Of a stretch of DNA of 5,636 bases, positions 1-5,636 are shown in pieces. Origin of the DNA: Rhodocyclaceae bacterium (GTDB lineage Bacteria; Pseudomonadota; Gammaproteobacteria; Burkholderiales; Rhodocyclaceae); contig JANYAW010000190.1 of the NCBI GenBank assembly GCA_025361105.1, forward strand, positions 1 through 5,636, read 5' to 3'. Every line of letters begins with the position of its first letter. Position 1 is the stretch's first letter. The notes below the pieces were generated by a model. That model worked only from the letters and a program-made list of their open reading frames with translations. It was not told where the DNA came from and made no database searches. Position numbers and translations under genes: made by a program.

Positions 1-1136
1 TCGGTGGCTGTGTGGCAAGCCAGGAAGGCGCGAATATCATTCGCCGTGCGCCCTATGTCGATGTGGTTTTCGGCCCGCAAACCTTACATCGTTTGCCTCA
101 GCTTATTGCGGCGCGGCGCGAAACCGGCAAATCGCAGTTGGATATTTCTTTCCCTGAAATCGAGAAATTTGACGCGCTGCCGCCCGCGCGCGTTGAAGGC
201 AGTTCGGCCTTTATTTCCATCATGGAAGGTTGCTCGAAATATTGCACATTTTGCGTCGTGCCCTATACGCGCGGCGAGGAAGTTTCGCGACCGCTTGATG
301 ATGTGCTGCGCGAGGCCGCCGGATTAACCAAACAAGGCGTGCGAGAAATCACTTTACTGGGGCAAAACGTCAACGCCTATCAAGGCAGTTTTGGTGATGA
401 TGGCGACGGTCGTGCCGATTTGGCTTATCTGATTGAAACACTGGCCGCGATGGATGACATCGGGCGCATTCGCTATACCACTTCGCATCCGCGAGAAGTC
501 ACGGCCCGCCTAATCGAAACCCATCGCACGGTGCCCAAACTCGCCGCGCATTTGCATCTGCCGGTGCAAGCCGGATCGGATCGGATTCTTGCGGCGATGA
601 AGCGGGGCTACACGACGCTCGAATACAAATCGCTGGTGAAAAAATTGCGCGCCGCGCGTCCCGATTTGTCGCTGACATCGGATTTCATTGTCGGCTTCCC
701 CGGTGAAACCGAAGCCGAATTTGAAAAGACCATGCGCTTGATTGAAGACATCGGGTTCGACCAAAGCTTCTCGTTTCTGTACAGTCCACGCCCAGGCACA
801 CCAGCGGCGGATTTGGCTGACGACACGCCGCAAGACGTGAAAATGAAACGCCTGATACGTTTGCAAAAGCATATCGAAGCACATGCATTGAAACTTAGCG
901 AAGCGATGGTGGGCAGCGTGCAGCGTGTGCTGATTGAAGGCCGAGCAAAAAAAGATGCTACTGAGCTTGCGGCGCGCACAGGTAACAACCGCGTCGTTAA
1001 CTTTGCCGGCAATGCCCGTCTGATTGGGCATTTTGTTGACGTAAAAATTACCAAGGCGCTGCCACACAGTTTGCGGGGTGAAATTGTTTTTGCTGACGCT
1101 GAAACTGGTGACAAAACATCGGCGTTAAGCGCATGA
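1..1136 (+). CDS. miaB: tRNA-2-methylthio-N6-dimethylallyladenosine synthase MiaB (5' partial)
   Basis: MiaB is a radical-SAM enzyme that adds a methylthio group to i6A at position 37 of tRNAs reading UNN codons, giving ms2i6A. The reading frame is open from the first bases (first full codon at 3), so the true start lies upstream. The sequence opens with GGCVASQEG, whose Cys (codon at 9) matches the last of the three N-terminal Cys that hold the auxiliary 4Fe-4S cluster; the other two are outside the window, with roughly 80 residues missing. The radical-SAM motif CSKYCTFC is complete, with Cys codons at 231, 243 and 252. Further family signatures are LLGQNVNAY (about 354-380), the LPVQAGSDRIL stretch (about 558-590) and DFIVGFPGETEAEF (about 681-722). 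A C-terminal TRAM RNA-binding domain spans about 900-1090 (VQRVLIEG, then GNNRVVNF). The stop overlaps the next start as ATGA. The GTG at 12 is inside the conserved Cys motif and is not a start. Identification is secure; RimO is the nearest alternative, but the motif spacing and the phoH neighbour favour MiaB. Confidence 0.97.
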   Translation, partial: GGCVASQEGANIIRRAPYVDVVFGPQTLHRLPQLIAARRETGKSQLDISFPEIEKFDALPPARVEGSSAFISIMEGCSKYCTFCVVPYTRGEEVSRPLDDVLREAAGLTKQGVREITLLGQNVNAYQGSFGDDGDGRADLAYLIETLAAMDDIGRIRYTTSHPREVTARLIETHRTVPKLAAHLHLPVQAGSDRILAAMKRGYTTLEYKSLVKKLRAARPDLSLTSDFIVGFPGETEAEFEKTMRLIEDIGFDQSFSFLYSPRPGTPAADLADDTPQDVKMKRLIRLQKHIEAHALKLSEAMVGSVQRVLIEGRAKKDATELAARTGNNRVVNFAGNARLIGHFVDVKITKALPHSLRGEIVFADAETGDKTSALSA

Positions 1137-2116
1137 GCCATAGCGCGGCGATCCGCCACCTTGATGTTTCGCTGTTGCCGCCAGACAACTTGCGGCTACA
1201 AAATCTTTGCGGACCTTTGGACGAAAATCTGCGGCAGATTGAAACGGCTTTTGATATCAGCATTTCGCGTCGTGGCGAACATTGCCGCATCAGTGGCGAG
1301 CCTGCCCAAACTCGGCTTGCTAGCCAAGCACTGACGCATTTTTATGCGCTGGCCGCCGATGCCTTGCCGCTTGAAACAATCCAGCTTGATCTGGTCGAAT
1401 TGGCGCGCAAAAGCACCTGTGCCAAAGGTGATGAAGCGTTATCGGTGGGCAATGTCGATCTGCACACGCGCAAGCATGGTCTGCATGGACGCACGCCAAA
1501 TCAAGTGAATTATCTGCAACAAATTCAGGCGCACGACATCACGTTTGGCGTCGGGCCGGCAGGCACCGGCAAAACTTACCTAGCCGTCGCTGCCGCCGTC
1601 GATGCCTTTGAGCGCGAGCTAGTGAGTCGGATAGTGCTGGTGCGTCCGGCGGTGGAAGCGGGCGAGCGCTTGGGATTCTTGCCCGGCGATTTGGCGCAAA
1701 AAGTTGACCCGTATTTGCGCCCGCTTTATGACGCTTTGTACGAATTGATGGGCTTTGAAAAAGTCACCAAATTATTTGAGAAACAGTGCATAGAAATTGC
1801 GCCGCTGGCCTACATGCGCGGGCGCACGCTAAGCAATGCCTTCATCATTTTGGATGAAGCCCAAAACACCACGCCTGAGCAAATGAAAATGTTTTTGACC
1901 CGCATCGGTATCGGCGCAAAAGCAGTAATTACCGGTGATGTGACACAGGTCGATTTACCGCGCGGCCATCGCTCTGGCTTGATCGAAGCGCGGCAGATTT
2001 TGCTTGGCGTGCGCGGTCTGGCTTTCGTTGATTTCAATGCCTCGGATGTCGTCCGTCATCCGCTGGTCGCACGCATTGTCGAAGCTTATGAGCAACATGG
2101 TCACATCAAGCGCTAG
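1133..2116 (+). CDS. ybeZ: PhoH-like P-loop ATPase (YbeZ/PhoL family)
   Basis: This is a predicted cytoplasmic ATPase of the PhoH family, 327 residues, close to the roughly 346 of E. coli YbeZ. Visible motifs are Walker A GPAGTGKT at residues 141-148, Walker B FIILDEAQNTT at 237-247, a GDVTQVDLPRG segment at 268-278, and the C-terminal SDVVRHPLV element at 304-312. The N-terminal 90 residues are a separate small domain with an alternating beta/alpha look (FDISISRRGEHCRISG at 40-55), possibly KH-like; that is a tentative reading. A conserved RTPNQ element (120-124) precedes the P-loop. YbeZ is known to interact with YbeY and is linked to rRNA and ribosome metabolism, but its biochemical activity is less firmly established. 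The ATG at 1133 overlaps the miaB stop by four bases, and no clear Shine-Dalgarno sequence precedes it, so coupling to miaB is likely. Older phosphate-starvation labels come from PhoH itself and should not be carried over. Confidence 0.96.
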   Translation: MSHSAAIRHLDVSLLPPDNLRLQNLCGPLDENLRQIETAFDISISRRGEHCRISGEPAQTRLASQALTHFYALAADALPLETIQLDLVELARKSTCAKGDEALSVGNVDLHTRKHGLHGRTPNQVNYLQQIQAHDITFGVGPAGTGKTYLAVAAAVDAFERELVSRIVLVRPAVEAGERLGFLPGDLAQKVDPYLRPLYDALYELMGFEKVTKLFEKQCIEIAPLAYMRGRTLSNAFIILDEAQNTTPEQMKMFLTRIGIGAKAVITGDVTQVDLPRGHRSGLIEARQILLGVRGLAFVDFNASDVVRHPLVARIVEAYEQHGHIKR

Positions 2117-2576
2117 CTCGTCACGGCGGCTTCCGCCGCTAAGTTTGAGTGTCCAATACGCGAGCGAGGTGACCCATGTTCCGACCAAGTTACCAAGCCG
2201 CAGCGAAGTGCGCCGATGGGTGCGTGCGACTTGTGCCACTGCGGCAACCATCACGATACGCTTTGTCGACGAATTGGAGGCGCGCAGTTTGAATCAAACT
2301 TATCGCGGTAAAGACTACGCGACCAATGTGCTGTCGTTTCCCTACACCGATGGCGAACTTTTGTCCGGTGATTTGGTTTTGTGTGCGGCGGTGGTTGACT
2401 CGGAAGCGCAACAACAAGGTAAAGAAATTGGCGCACACTATGCGCATCTGGTAGTTCACGGCTTGTTGCACTTGCAAGGTTTTGATCACGAACGCAGTGC
2501 GACAGATGCCAAAATTATGGAAGCCCGCGAGATACTGATACTCGCCAATCTTGGAATTTCTGACCCTTATCAATAA
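2088..2576 (+). CDS. ybeY: Endoribonuclease YbeY (rRNA maturation factor)
   Basis: YbeY is a metal-dependent endoribonuclease needed for 16S rRNA 3'-end maturation and late-stage 70S quality control. The metal-binding motif HGLLHLQGFDH is intact (H124, H128, H134 counting from the ATG at 2088; H-x3-H-x5-H). The conserved TYRGKDYATNVLSFPY segment (71-86), with the Arg that corresponds to the functional Arg59 of E. coli, is also present, as is SGDLVLC (93-99). The protein is 162 residues from 2088, against 155 in E. coli. The start is uncertain. ATG 2088 and ATG 2097 both lie inside the phoH end and add a Ser/Arg-rich leader (MVTSSASSSRR). TTG 2145 would begin just where family similarity starts (LSVQYAS). 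I chose 2088 as the first ATG giving a normal length; a weak GAAG sits a few bases before it. The frame stays open upstream to 2004, but that part is just phoH in another frame. Two bases separate the stop from the next gene. Confidence 0.94.
   Translation: MSNMVTSSASSSRRLPPLSLSVQYASEVTHVPTKLPSRSEVRRWVRATCATAATITIRFVDELEARSLNQTYRGKDYATNVLSFPYTDGELLSGDLVLCAAVVDSEAQQQGKEIGAHYAHLVVHGLLHLQGFDHERSATDAKIMEAREILILANLGISDPYQ
2124..2138 (+). other. Short GC-rich hairpin at the phoH/ybeY junction
   Basis: CGGCGG, a CTT loop, then CCGCCG form a perfect 6-bp stem with a 3-base loop, starting 8 bases after the phoH stop codon. No run of T follows, so it does not look like an intrinsic terminator. It lies within the 5' part of ybeY if translation begins at 2088 or 2097, and 6 bases before the alternative TTG start at 2145. 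It could affect ribosome re-initiation or RNA stability. It could equally be chance in GC-rich coding sequence, since CGG/CCG codons form such stems easily. Confidence 0.45.
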
Positions 2577-2578
2577 AC

Positions 2579-3454
2579 ATGGACCCTTCCCCTAAAAGTA
2601 ACACTGGCAACGCTAGTACTAGCAGTATTCTCGAACGCATCACCGCACTGCTGTTGCGCGAACCCAAAGATCGCGAGCAGCTGACGTTGATTTTGCGTGG
2701 GGCGTTTGAGCATCATTTGATGGATGCCGATGCACTGTCGATTATCGAAGGTGCGCTGGCAGTTTCCGACATGGCAGTACGTGACATCATGGTGCCGCGC
2801 GCGCAAGTCGATGTTATCAACGTCAATGATCCACCAGAGAAAATCGTCGCCGCCGTCATCGCTGCGACCCACTCGCGCTTCCCTGCTGTCGGCACCAGTC
2901 GCGACGATGTGTTGGGGATTTTGCTAGCCAAGGATTTGTTGCAATTTGTCGCCGGAAAAGAATTTGATTTACGCGACACACTACGCCCGGCGGTGTTTGT
3001 GCCGGAGGCCAAACGACTCAATGTATTGCTGCGCGAGTTTCGCGCCAGTCGCAATCATATGGCCATCGTGGTCGACGAATACGGCGGCGTCGCCGGCTTG
3101 GTGACCATTGAAGATGTGCTCGAACAAATCGTCGGCGAGATTGAAGACGAATTTGATTTCGATGAAACCGAAGCCAATATCGTGGCCGACAATAGCGGTC
3201 GTTTCCGCGTCAAGGCGGCGACCGAGATTGACGATTTCAACGAGGCGTTCAGCACCGGACTTTCCGATGAACACTGCGACACCATCGGTGGATTAGTGAT
3301 TCATGAACTCGGTCGTCTGCCCAAACGCAATGAAATTCTGACCATAGCCGGCTTGCGAATTCAAGTGATGCGTGCGGATAGTCGTCGCGTGCACACATTG
3401 CTGGTCGATCCACCAAAAACGCCGCTAGCGAACGACGAAAACGCCGCCGCATGA
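2579..3454 (+). CDS. ybeX: CorC/YbeX family CBS-domain protein
   Basis: The product is 291 residues, matching E. coli YbeX/CorC (292), and has no membrane segments, so it is the short soluble type without the DUF21 membrane domain. A helical N-terminal part (about 15-65) includes LMDADALSIIEGAL. It is followed by a first CBS domain from VRDIMVPRAQVDVI (67-80) to about 130, and a second CBS domain at about 134-193 containing HMAIVVDEYGGVAGLVTIEDVLEQIVGEI (160-188). A C-terminal transporter-associated CorC/HlyC domain spans about 203-280 (DTIGGLVIHELGRLP at 234-248). CBS pairs usually bind adenine nucleotides. The family was first tied to CorA-dependent magnesium and cobalt efflux; later work links YbeX to ribosome and rRNA metabolism, which suits its place after ybeY. 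The ATG at 2579 follows the ybeY stop by two bases and has no nearby Shine-Dalgarno. The stop overlaps the lnt start as ATGA. Family assignment is secure; the physiological role is less so. Confidence 0.95.
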   Translation: MDPSPKSNTGNASTSSILERITALLLREPKDREQLTLILRGAFEHHLMDADALSIIEGALAVSDMAVRDIMVPRAQVDVINVNDPPEKIVAAVIAATHSRFPAVGTSRDDVLGILLAKDLLQFVAGKEFDLRDTLRPAVFVPEAKRLNVLLREFRASRNHMAIVVDEYGGVAGLVTIEDVLEQIVGEIEDEFDFDETEANIVADNSGRFRVKAATEIDDFNEAFSTGLSDEHCDTIGGLVIHELGRLPKRNEILTIAGLRIQVMRADSRRVHTLLVDPPKTPLANDENAAA

Positions 3455-4953
3455 GCGGCAGGTTCAACCTGGCGTTGCGACTGCTGCTGGCTTTCGCGCT
3501 CGGTGCGTTTTGCGTCCTTGGATTTGCTCCCAACGGCGTGTCACCAGCACCAACTGGCGCGCTCCTCGGATTATTTTTATTGTGGCAATCAGCGCCATCC
3601 GCGCGCGTTGCCTGCTTGCTTGGACTGGCTTGGGGGCTAGGTTGTTTTGGTGTCGGCGTATCGTGGGTCTATGTCAGCCTGGCGCAATTTTCTGGTTTGG
3701 CACCGGCCTTGTCGATCGCGGCGACCTTTTTGTTTTGTTTTTATCTCGCGCTCTATCCCGCCTTAACCGGTGCGCTTTTCGCGCGTTGGCGGTCAGCCAA
3801 GCTCACATCAACCTGGTACGAAATTTTGCTTTTTGCAGGACTGTGGACACTGAGCGAATGGCTGCGCGGAAACCTGTTCACCGGCTTCCCGTGGCTAAGC
3901 ATTGGTTATAGCCAAAGCCCGCCCAGCCCGCTTGCAGGCTATGCCGCGGTGCTCGGTGTTTATGGCGTCGGCTTTGTCGTCGCATTGCTGGGCGGCTTGC
4001 TTGCTATTGGTTGGCGATCGATTCGCCACTTGGCACTTGTACTGGTGATACTCGCGTTCGGATTCACGCTGACAAAAGTGGATTGGACCACGCCGACGGG
4101 CAAACCGTTGGCCGTCAATTTGTTGCAAGGCAATGTGCCGCAAGACACTAAATGGAACCCGCAGCAAGTCGCCTTTTCAGTCGACCGCTATGTGTCATTG
4201 ACGACGCAGCTTACCGAACACCGCGCGCCGAAACTTACCGTGCTGCCTGAAACCGCGCTGCCCCTGTTCTTGAGCCAGATACCGCGTGATGTTTTAGCGA
4301 CGCTGACATCGCGTGGCGATGTCCTGGTCGGCGTTCCAGTCGCCACCAGCAACGGCGGATATGCCAACGCCGCCATCGCGATTTCGCCTGCCTTGAGCAT
4401 GCAAGCCTATGCCAAACGTCACCTGGTGCCCTTCGGTGAATACGCGCCGCCGGGTTTCGATTGGTTCTTCAAATTTTTACGCATCCCGATGTCCGGCTTT
4501 ACCCCCGGGCAGGATTCGCCGCCGACCATGTCGATTGCCGATCAGCGCATTTCACCGAATATTTGTTACGAAGATTTGTTCGGCGAAGAGTTGCTCTACG
4601 CCCTACCGCAAGCTACCCTGCTGTTGAACCTGTCCAACACAGCCTGGTTCGGCGATTCCCTGGCTCAGCCACAGCATTTGCAAATATCGCAAATGCGGGC
4701 GATGGAAACCGGCCGCGTGATGTTGCGCGCCACCAATACCGGCATGACAGCGATGATTTTGCCCAGCGGCATGGTCGCCGCGCAGTTGCCTCCATTCACC
4801 AGCGGTGTACTGCGCGTCGAAGCGCAAGGCTACATGGGGCTGACGCCTTACGCACGATGGGGCAACGCGCTGGCTTTGCTACTGGCCGCGCTGGCCATCA
4901 CGCCAAGCCTCACGGCCTATCGTCGCAGCCGAAAGCGCCAGCCTAGCCGGTAG
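3451..4953 (+). CDS. lnt: Apolipoprotein N-acyltransferase
   Basis: Lnt is an inner-membrane enzyme that transfers an acyl chain from a phospholipid to the alpha-amino group of the N-terminal diacylglyceryl-Cys, the last step of lipoprotein maturation and a prerequisite for Lol export to the outer membrane. The protein is 500 residues (E. coli 512). The N-terminal half holds hydrophobic segments at about 8-25, 33-47, 54-76, 85-111, 124-140, 162-187 and 193-209, with one more at about 471-487, fitting the family's eight-helix pattern. The periplasmic nitrilase-like domain (about 218-460) has the complete triad: E267 in LPETALP, K322 in KRHLVPFGEYAP and C372 in NICYED. W235, E330, Y373 and E374 also match residues important in E. 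coli Lnt. The C-terminus is a short basic tail (RRSRKRQPSR). The start overlaps the corC stop as ATGA without a clear Shine-Dalgarno. All catalytic residues are present, so it should be active. Confidence 0.97.
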   Translation: MSGRFNLALRLLLAFALGAFCVLGFAPNGVSPAPTGALLGLFLLWQSAPSARVACLLGLAWGLGCFGVGVSWVYVSLAQFSGLAPALSIAATFLFCFYLALYPALTGALFARWRSAKLTSTWYEILLFAGLWTLSEWLRGNLFTGFPWLSIGYSQSPPSPLAGYAAVLGVYGVGFVVALLGGLLAIGWRSIRHLALVLVILAFGFTLTKVDWTTPTGKPLAVNLLQGNVPQDTKWNPQQVAFSVDRYVSLTTQLTEHRAPKLTVLPETALPLFLSQIPRDVLATLTSRGDVLVGVPVATSNGGYANAAIAISPALSMQAYAKRHLVPFGEYAPPGFDWFFKFLRIPMSGFTPGQDSPPTMSIADQRISPNICYEDLFGEELLYALPQATLLLNLSNTAWFGDSLAQPQHLQISQMRAMETGRVMLRATNTGMTAMILPSGMVAAQLPPFTSGVLRVEAQGYMGLTPYARWGNALALLLAALAITPSLTAYRRSRKRQPSR

Positions 4954-4963
4954 AATTCAATCT

Positions 4964-4994
4964 TTGGCAATTTGCCGCCGCAGTTTCCTGTAAT
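4964..4994 (+). promoter_or_regulatory. Possible sigma-70-type promoter before glyQ
   Basis: In the 55-base gap between lnt and glyQ, TTGGCA (4964-4969) differs from the consensus -35 at one base. TGTAAT (4989-4994) differs from the consensus -10 at one base. The spacing is 19 bases, longer than the ideal 17. Transcription would begin near 5001, inside the glyQ Shine-Dalgarno, leaving almost no leader, which argues against it. The -35-like box also overlaps a small inverted repeat (GGCA-ATT-TGCC, 4966-4976). Treat as a candidate only; read-through from lnt is the alternative, and no T-rich terminator is present in the gap. Confidence 0.25.
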
Positions 4995-4999
4995 TCGCC

Positions 5000-5003
5000 G
5001 GAG
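5000..5003 (+). promoter_or_regulatory. Shine-Dalgarno site of glyQ
   Basis: GGAG lies five bases before the ATG at 5009. It is the only clear ribosome binding site of the window; the other gene starts depend on overlap or near-overlap with the preceding gene. It supports 5009 as the glyQ start. Confidence 0.75.
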
Positions 5004-5008
5004 TTTTC

Positions 5009-5636
5009 ATGTCAGTCCCGCAACAAAAACCCAGTTTTCAAGATTCAATTTTGCGTCTCCACGAGTTCTGGAGCGCGCAAGGCTGCGCGTTATTGCAGCC
5101 CTACGATATCGAAGTCGGCGCCGGTACATTTCACACCGCCACGTTTTTACGCGCCATCGGCCCCGAACCCTGGCGTGCAGCCTATGTGCAGCCTTCACGG
5201 CGTCCGAAAGACGGGCGCTATGGCGAAAATCCAAATCGTTTGCAGCACTATTATCAATATCAAGTCGTGCTCAAACCTTCACCCGACAATATTCAAGAAC
5301 TGTACTTGGACTCCTTGCGCGCACTTGGCATCAACACCAGCGAGCATGACATTCGCTTCGTCGAAGACGACTGGGAATCGCCTACGCTCGGCGCTTGGGG
5401 CTTGGGTTGGGAAGTCTGGTTGGACGGTATGGAAGTTACCCAATTCACTTACTTTCAAGAAGTCGGCTCCTTGCAATGCAAACCGGTGTTGGGCGAAATC
5501 ACTTATGGCATCGAACGCCTTGCCATGTATTTGCAAGGCGTGGAGAGCATCTTCGACCTGGTCTGGGCACCGGGCGTGACCTACGGCGATGTGTATCACC
5601 AAAATGAAGTCGAGCAATCGACTTACAACTTCGAAC
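5009..5636 (+). CDS. glyQ: Glycine--tRNA ligase alpha subunit (3' partial)
   Basis: GlyQ is the catalytic alpha subunit of the bacterial alpha2beta2 glycyl-tRNA synthetase (class IIc). It forms glycyl-adenylate, while the beta subunit (GlyS) contributes tRNA recognition. The open frame gives 209 codons to the window edge, about two thirds of the usual 300 residues. It is nearly colinear with E. coli GlyQ: FWSAQGCALLQPYDIEVGAGT (20-40), AAYVQPSRRPKDGRYGENPN (57-76) in the class II motif 2 region, KPSPDNIQELYL (89-100), TLGAWGLGWEVWLDGMEVTQ (126-145), the motif 3-type GEITYGIERLAMYLQG (162-177), and EVEQSTYNFE at the edge. The loop before TYGDV is shorter than in E. coli (VWAPGVTYGDV against VWSDGPLGKTTYGDV as I recall it). 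The start is set by a GGAG five bases upstream and by alignment of the N-terminus. glyS should follow directly downstream but is outside the window. Confidence 0.97.
   Translation, partial: MSVPQQKPSFQDSILRLHEFWSAQGCALLQPYDIEVGAGTFHTATFLRAIGPEPWRAAYVQPSRRPKDGRYGENPNRLQHYYQYQVVLKPSPDNIQELYLDSLRALGINTSEHDIRFVEDDWESPTLGAWGLGWEVWLDGMEVTQFTYFQEVGSLQCKPVLGEITYGIERLAMYLQGVESIFDLVWAPGVTYGDVYHQNEVEQSTYNFE

Noticed and set aside
510..1159. Long open frames on the minus strand across the miaB 3' half (about 183-185 codons)
   Set aside because: They lie entirely opposite well-conserved MiaB radical-SAM and TRAM sequence, overlap each other, and their translations show low-complexity, Cys/Arg/Ser-rich composition without a recognisable domain.
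2004..2087. Upstream extension of the ybeY frame to an ATG at 2004
   Set aside because: The added residues are the conserved phoH C-terminal region read in another frame and would make YbeY about 190 residues, well above the family norm.
4461..4946. 161-codon + strand frame inside lnt
   Set aside because: It overlaps the catalytic Cys region of Lnt in another frame, is His/Arg/Ala-rich, has no family motif, and is typical of a shadow frame in GC-rich coding sequence.
4966..4976. GGCA-ATT-TGCC inverted repeat as a terminator after lnt
   Set aside because: The stem is only 4 bp and no T run follows, so it does not qualify as an intrinsic terminator.
4972..5349. 125-codon + strand frame starting before glyQ
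   Set aside because: It overlaps GlyQ, which is strongly conserved in its own frame, and its translation is Arg/Ser-rich without any recognisable motif.
1..5636. Search for a novel system, mobile element, CRISPR array or RNA gene
   Set aside because: Every stretch is covered by recognised housekeeping genes, the only gap is 55 bases, and no direct repeats, transposase motifs or tRNA-like folds were noticed by eye.

Overview
The window is a contiguous piece of bacterial core genome carrying six protein genes. All are on the + strand and packed almost without gaps. In order they are miaB (5' end missing), a phoH-like ATPase gene (ybeZ/phoL), ybeY, a corC/ybeX-type CBS-domain gene, lnt, and glyQ (3' end missing). 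The gene order and the protein sequences point to a betaproteobacterium. The miaB-ybeZ-ybeY-ybeX-lnt block is shared with gammaproteobacteria, but lnt followed directly by glyQ (and normally glyS) is, as I recall, the usual betaproteobacterial layout. Lnt also implies a diderm envelope. Base composition looks moderate and even across the window. I cannot name a genus from this alone.

Layout. Positions 1-1136 hold the C-terminal four fifths or so of MiaB, the tRNA ms2i6A37 methylthiotransferase. 1133-2116 is the PhoH-like ATPase. About 2088-2576 is YbeY, the single-strand endoribonuclease of rRNA maturation, whose exact start is ambiguous. 2579-3454 is the CorC/YbeX-like protein. 3451-4953 is apolipoprotein N-acyltransferase. 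4954-5008 is the only real intergenic gap. 5009 to the end is the first 209 codons of the glycyl-tRNA synthetase alpha subunit.

How they fit together. The first five genes look like one transcription unit. miaB/phoH and corC/lnt share ATGA stop-start overlaps, phoH and ybeY overlap by tens of bases, and two bases separate ybeY from corC. I see no convincing Shine-Dalgarno sequence before the internal starts, so translational coupling is likely. Most products concern translation: tRNA modification (MiaB), rRNA processing and ribosome quality (YbeY with its partners YbeZ and YbeX), and tRNA charging (GlyQ). Lnt is the exception, completing lipoprotein maturation in the inner membrane. glyQ has its own clear Shine-Dalgarno sequence and perhaps a promoter in the short gap.

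I found no RNA gene, mobile element, CRISPR array, phage remnant or foreign-looking gene. No previously undescribed system is visible. The points worth a second look are small: the ybeY start, with a hairpin at the phoH/ybeY junction; the coupled, SD-poor gene junctions; the signals in front of glyQ; and a short form of one GlyQ loop.
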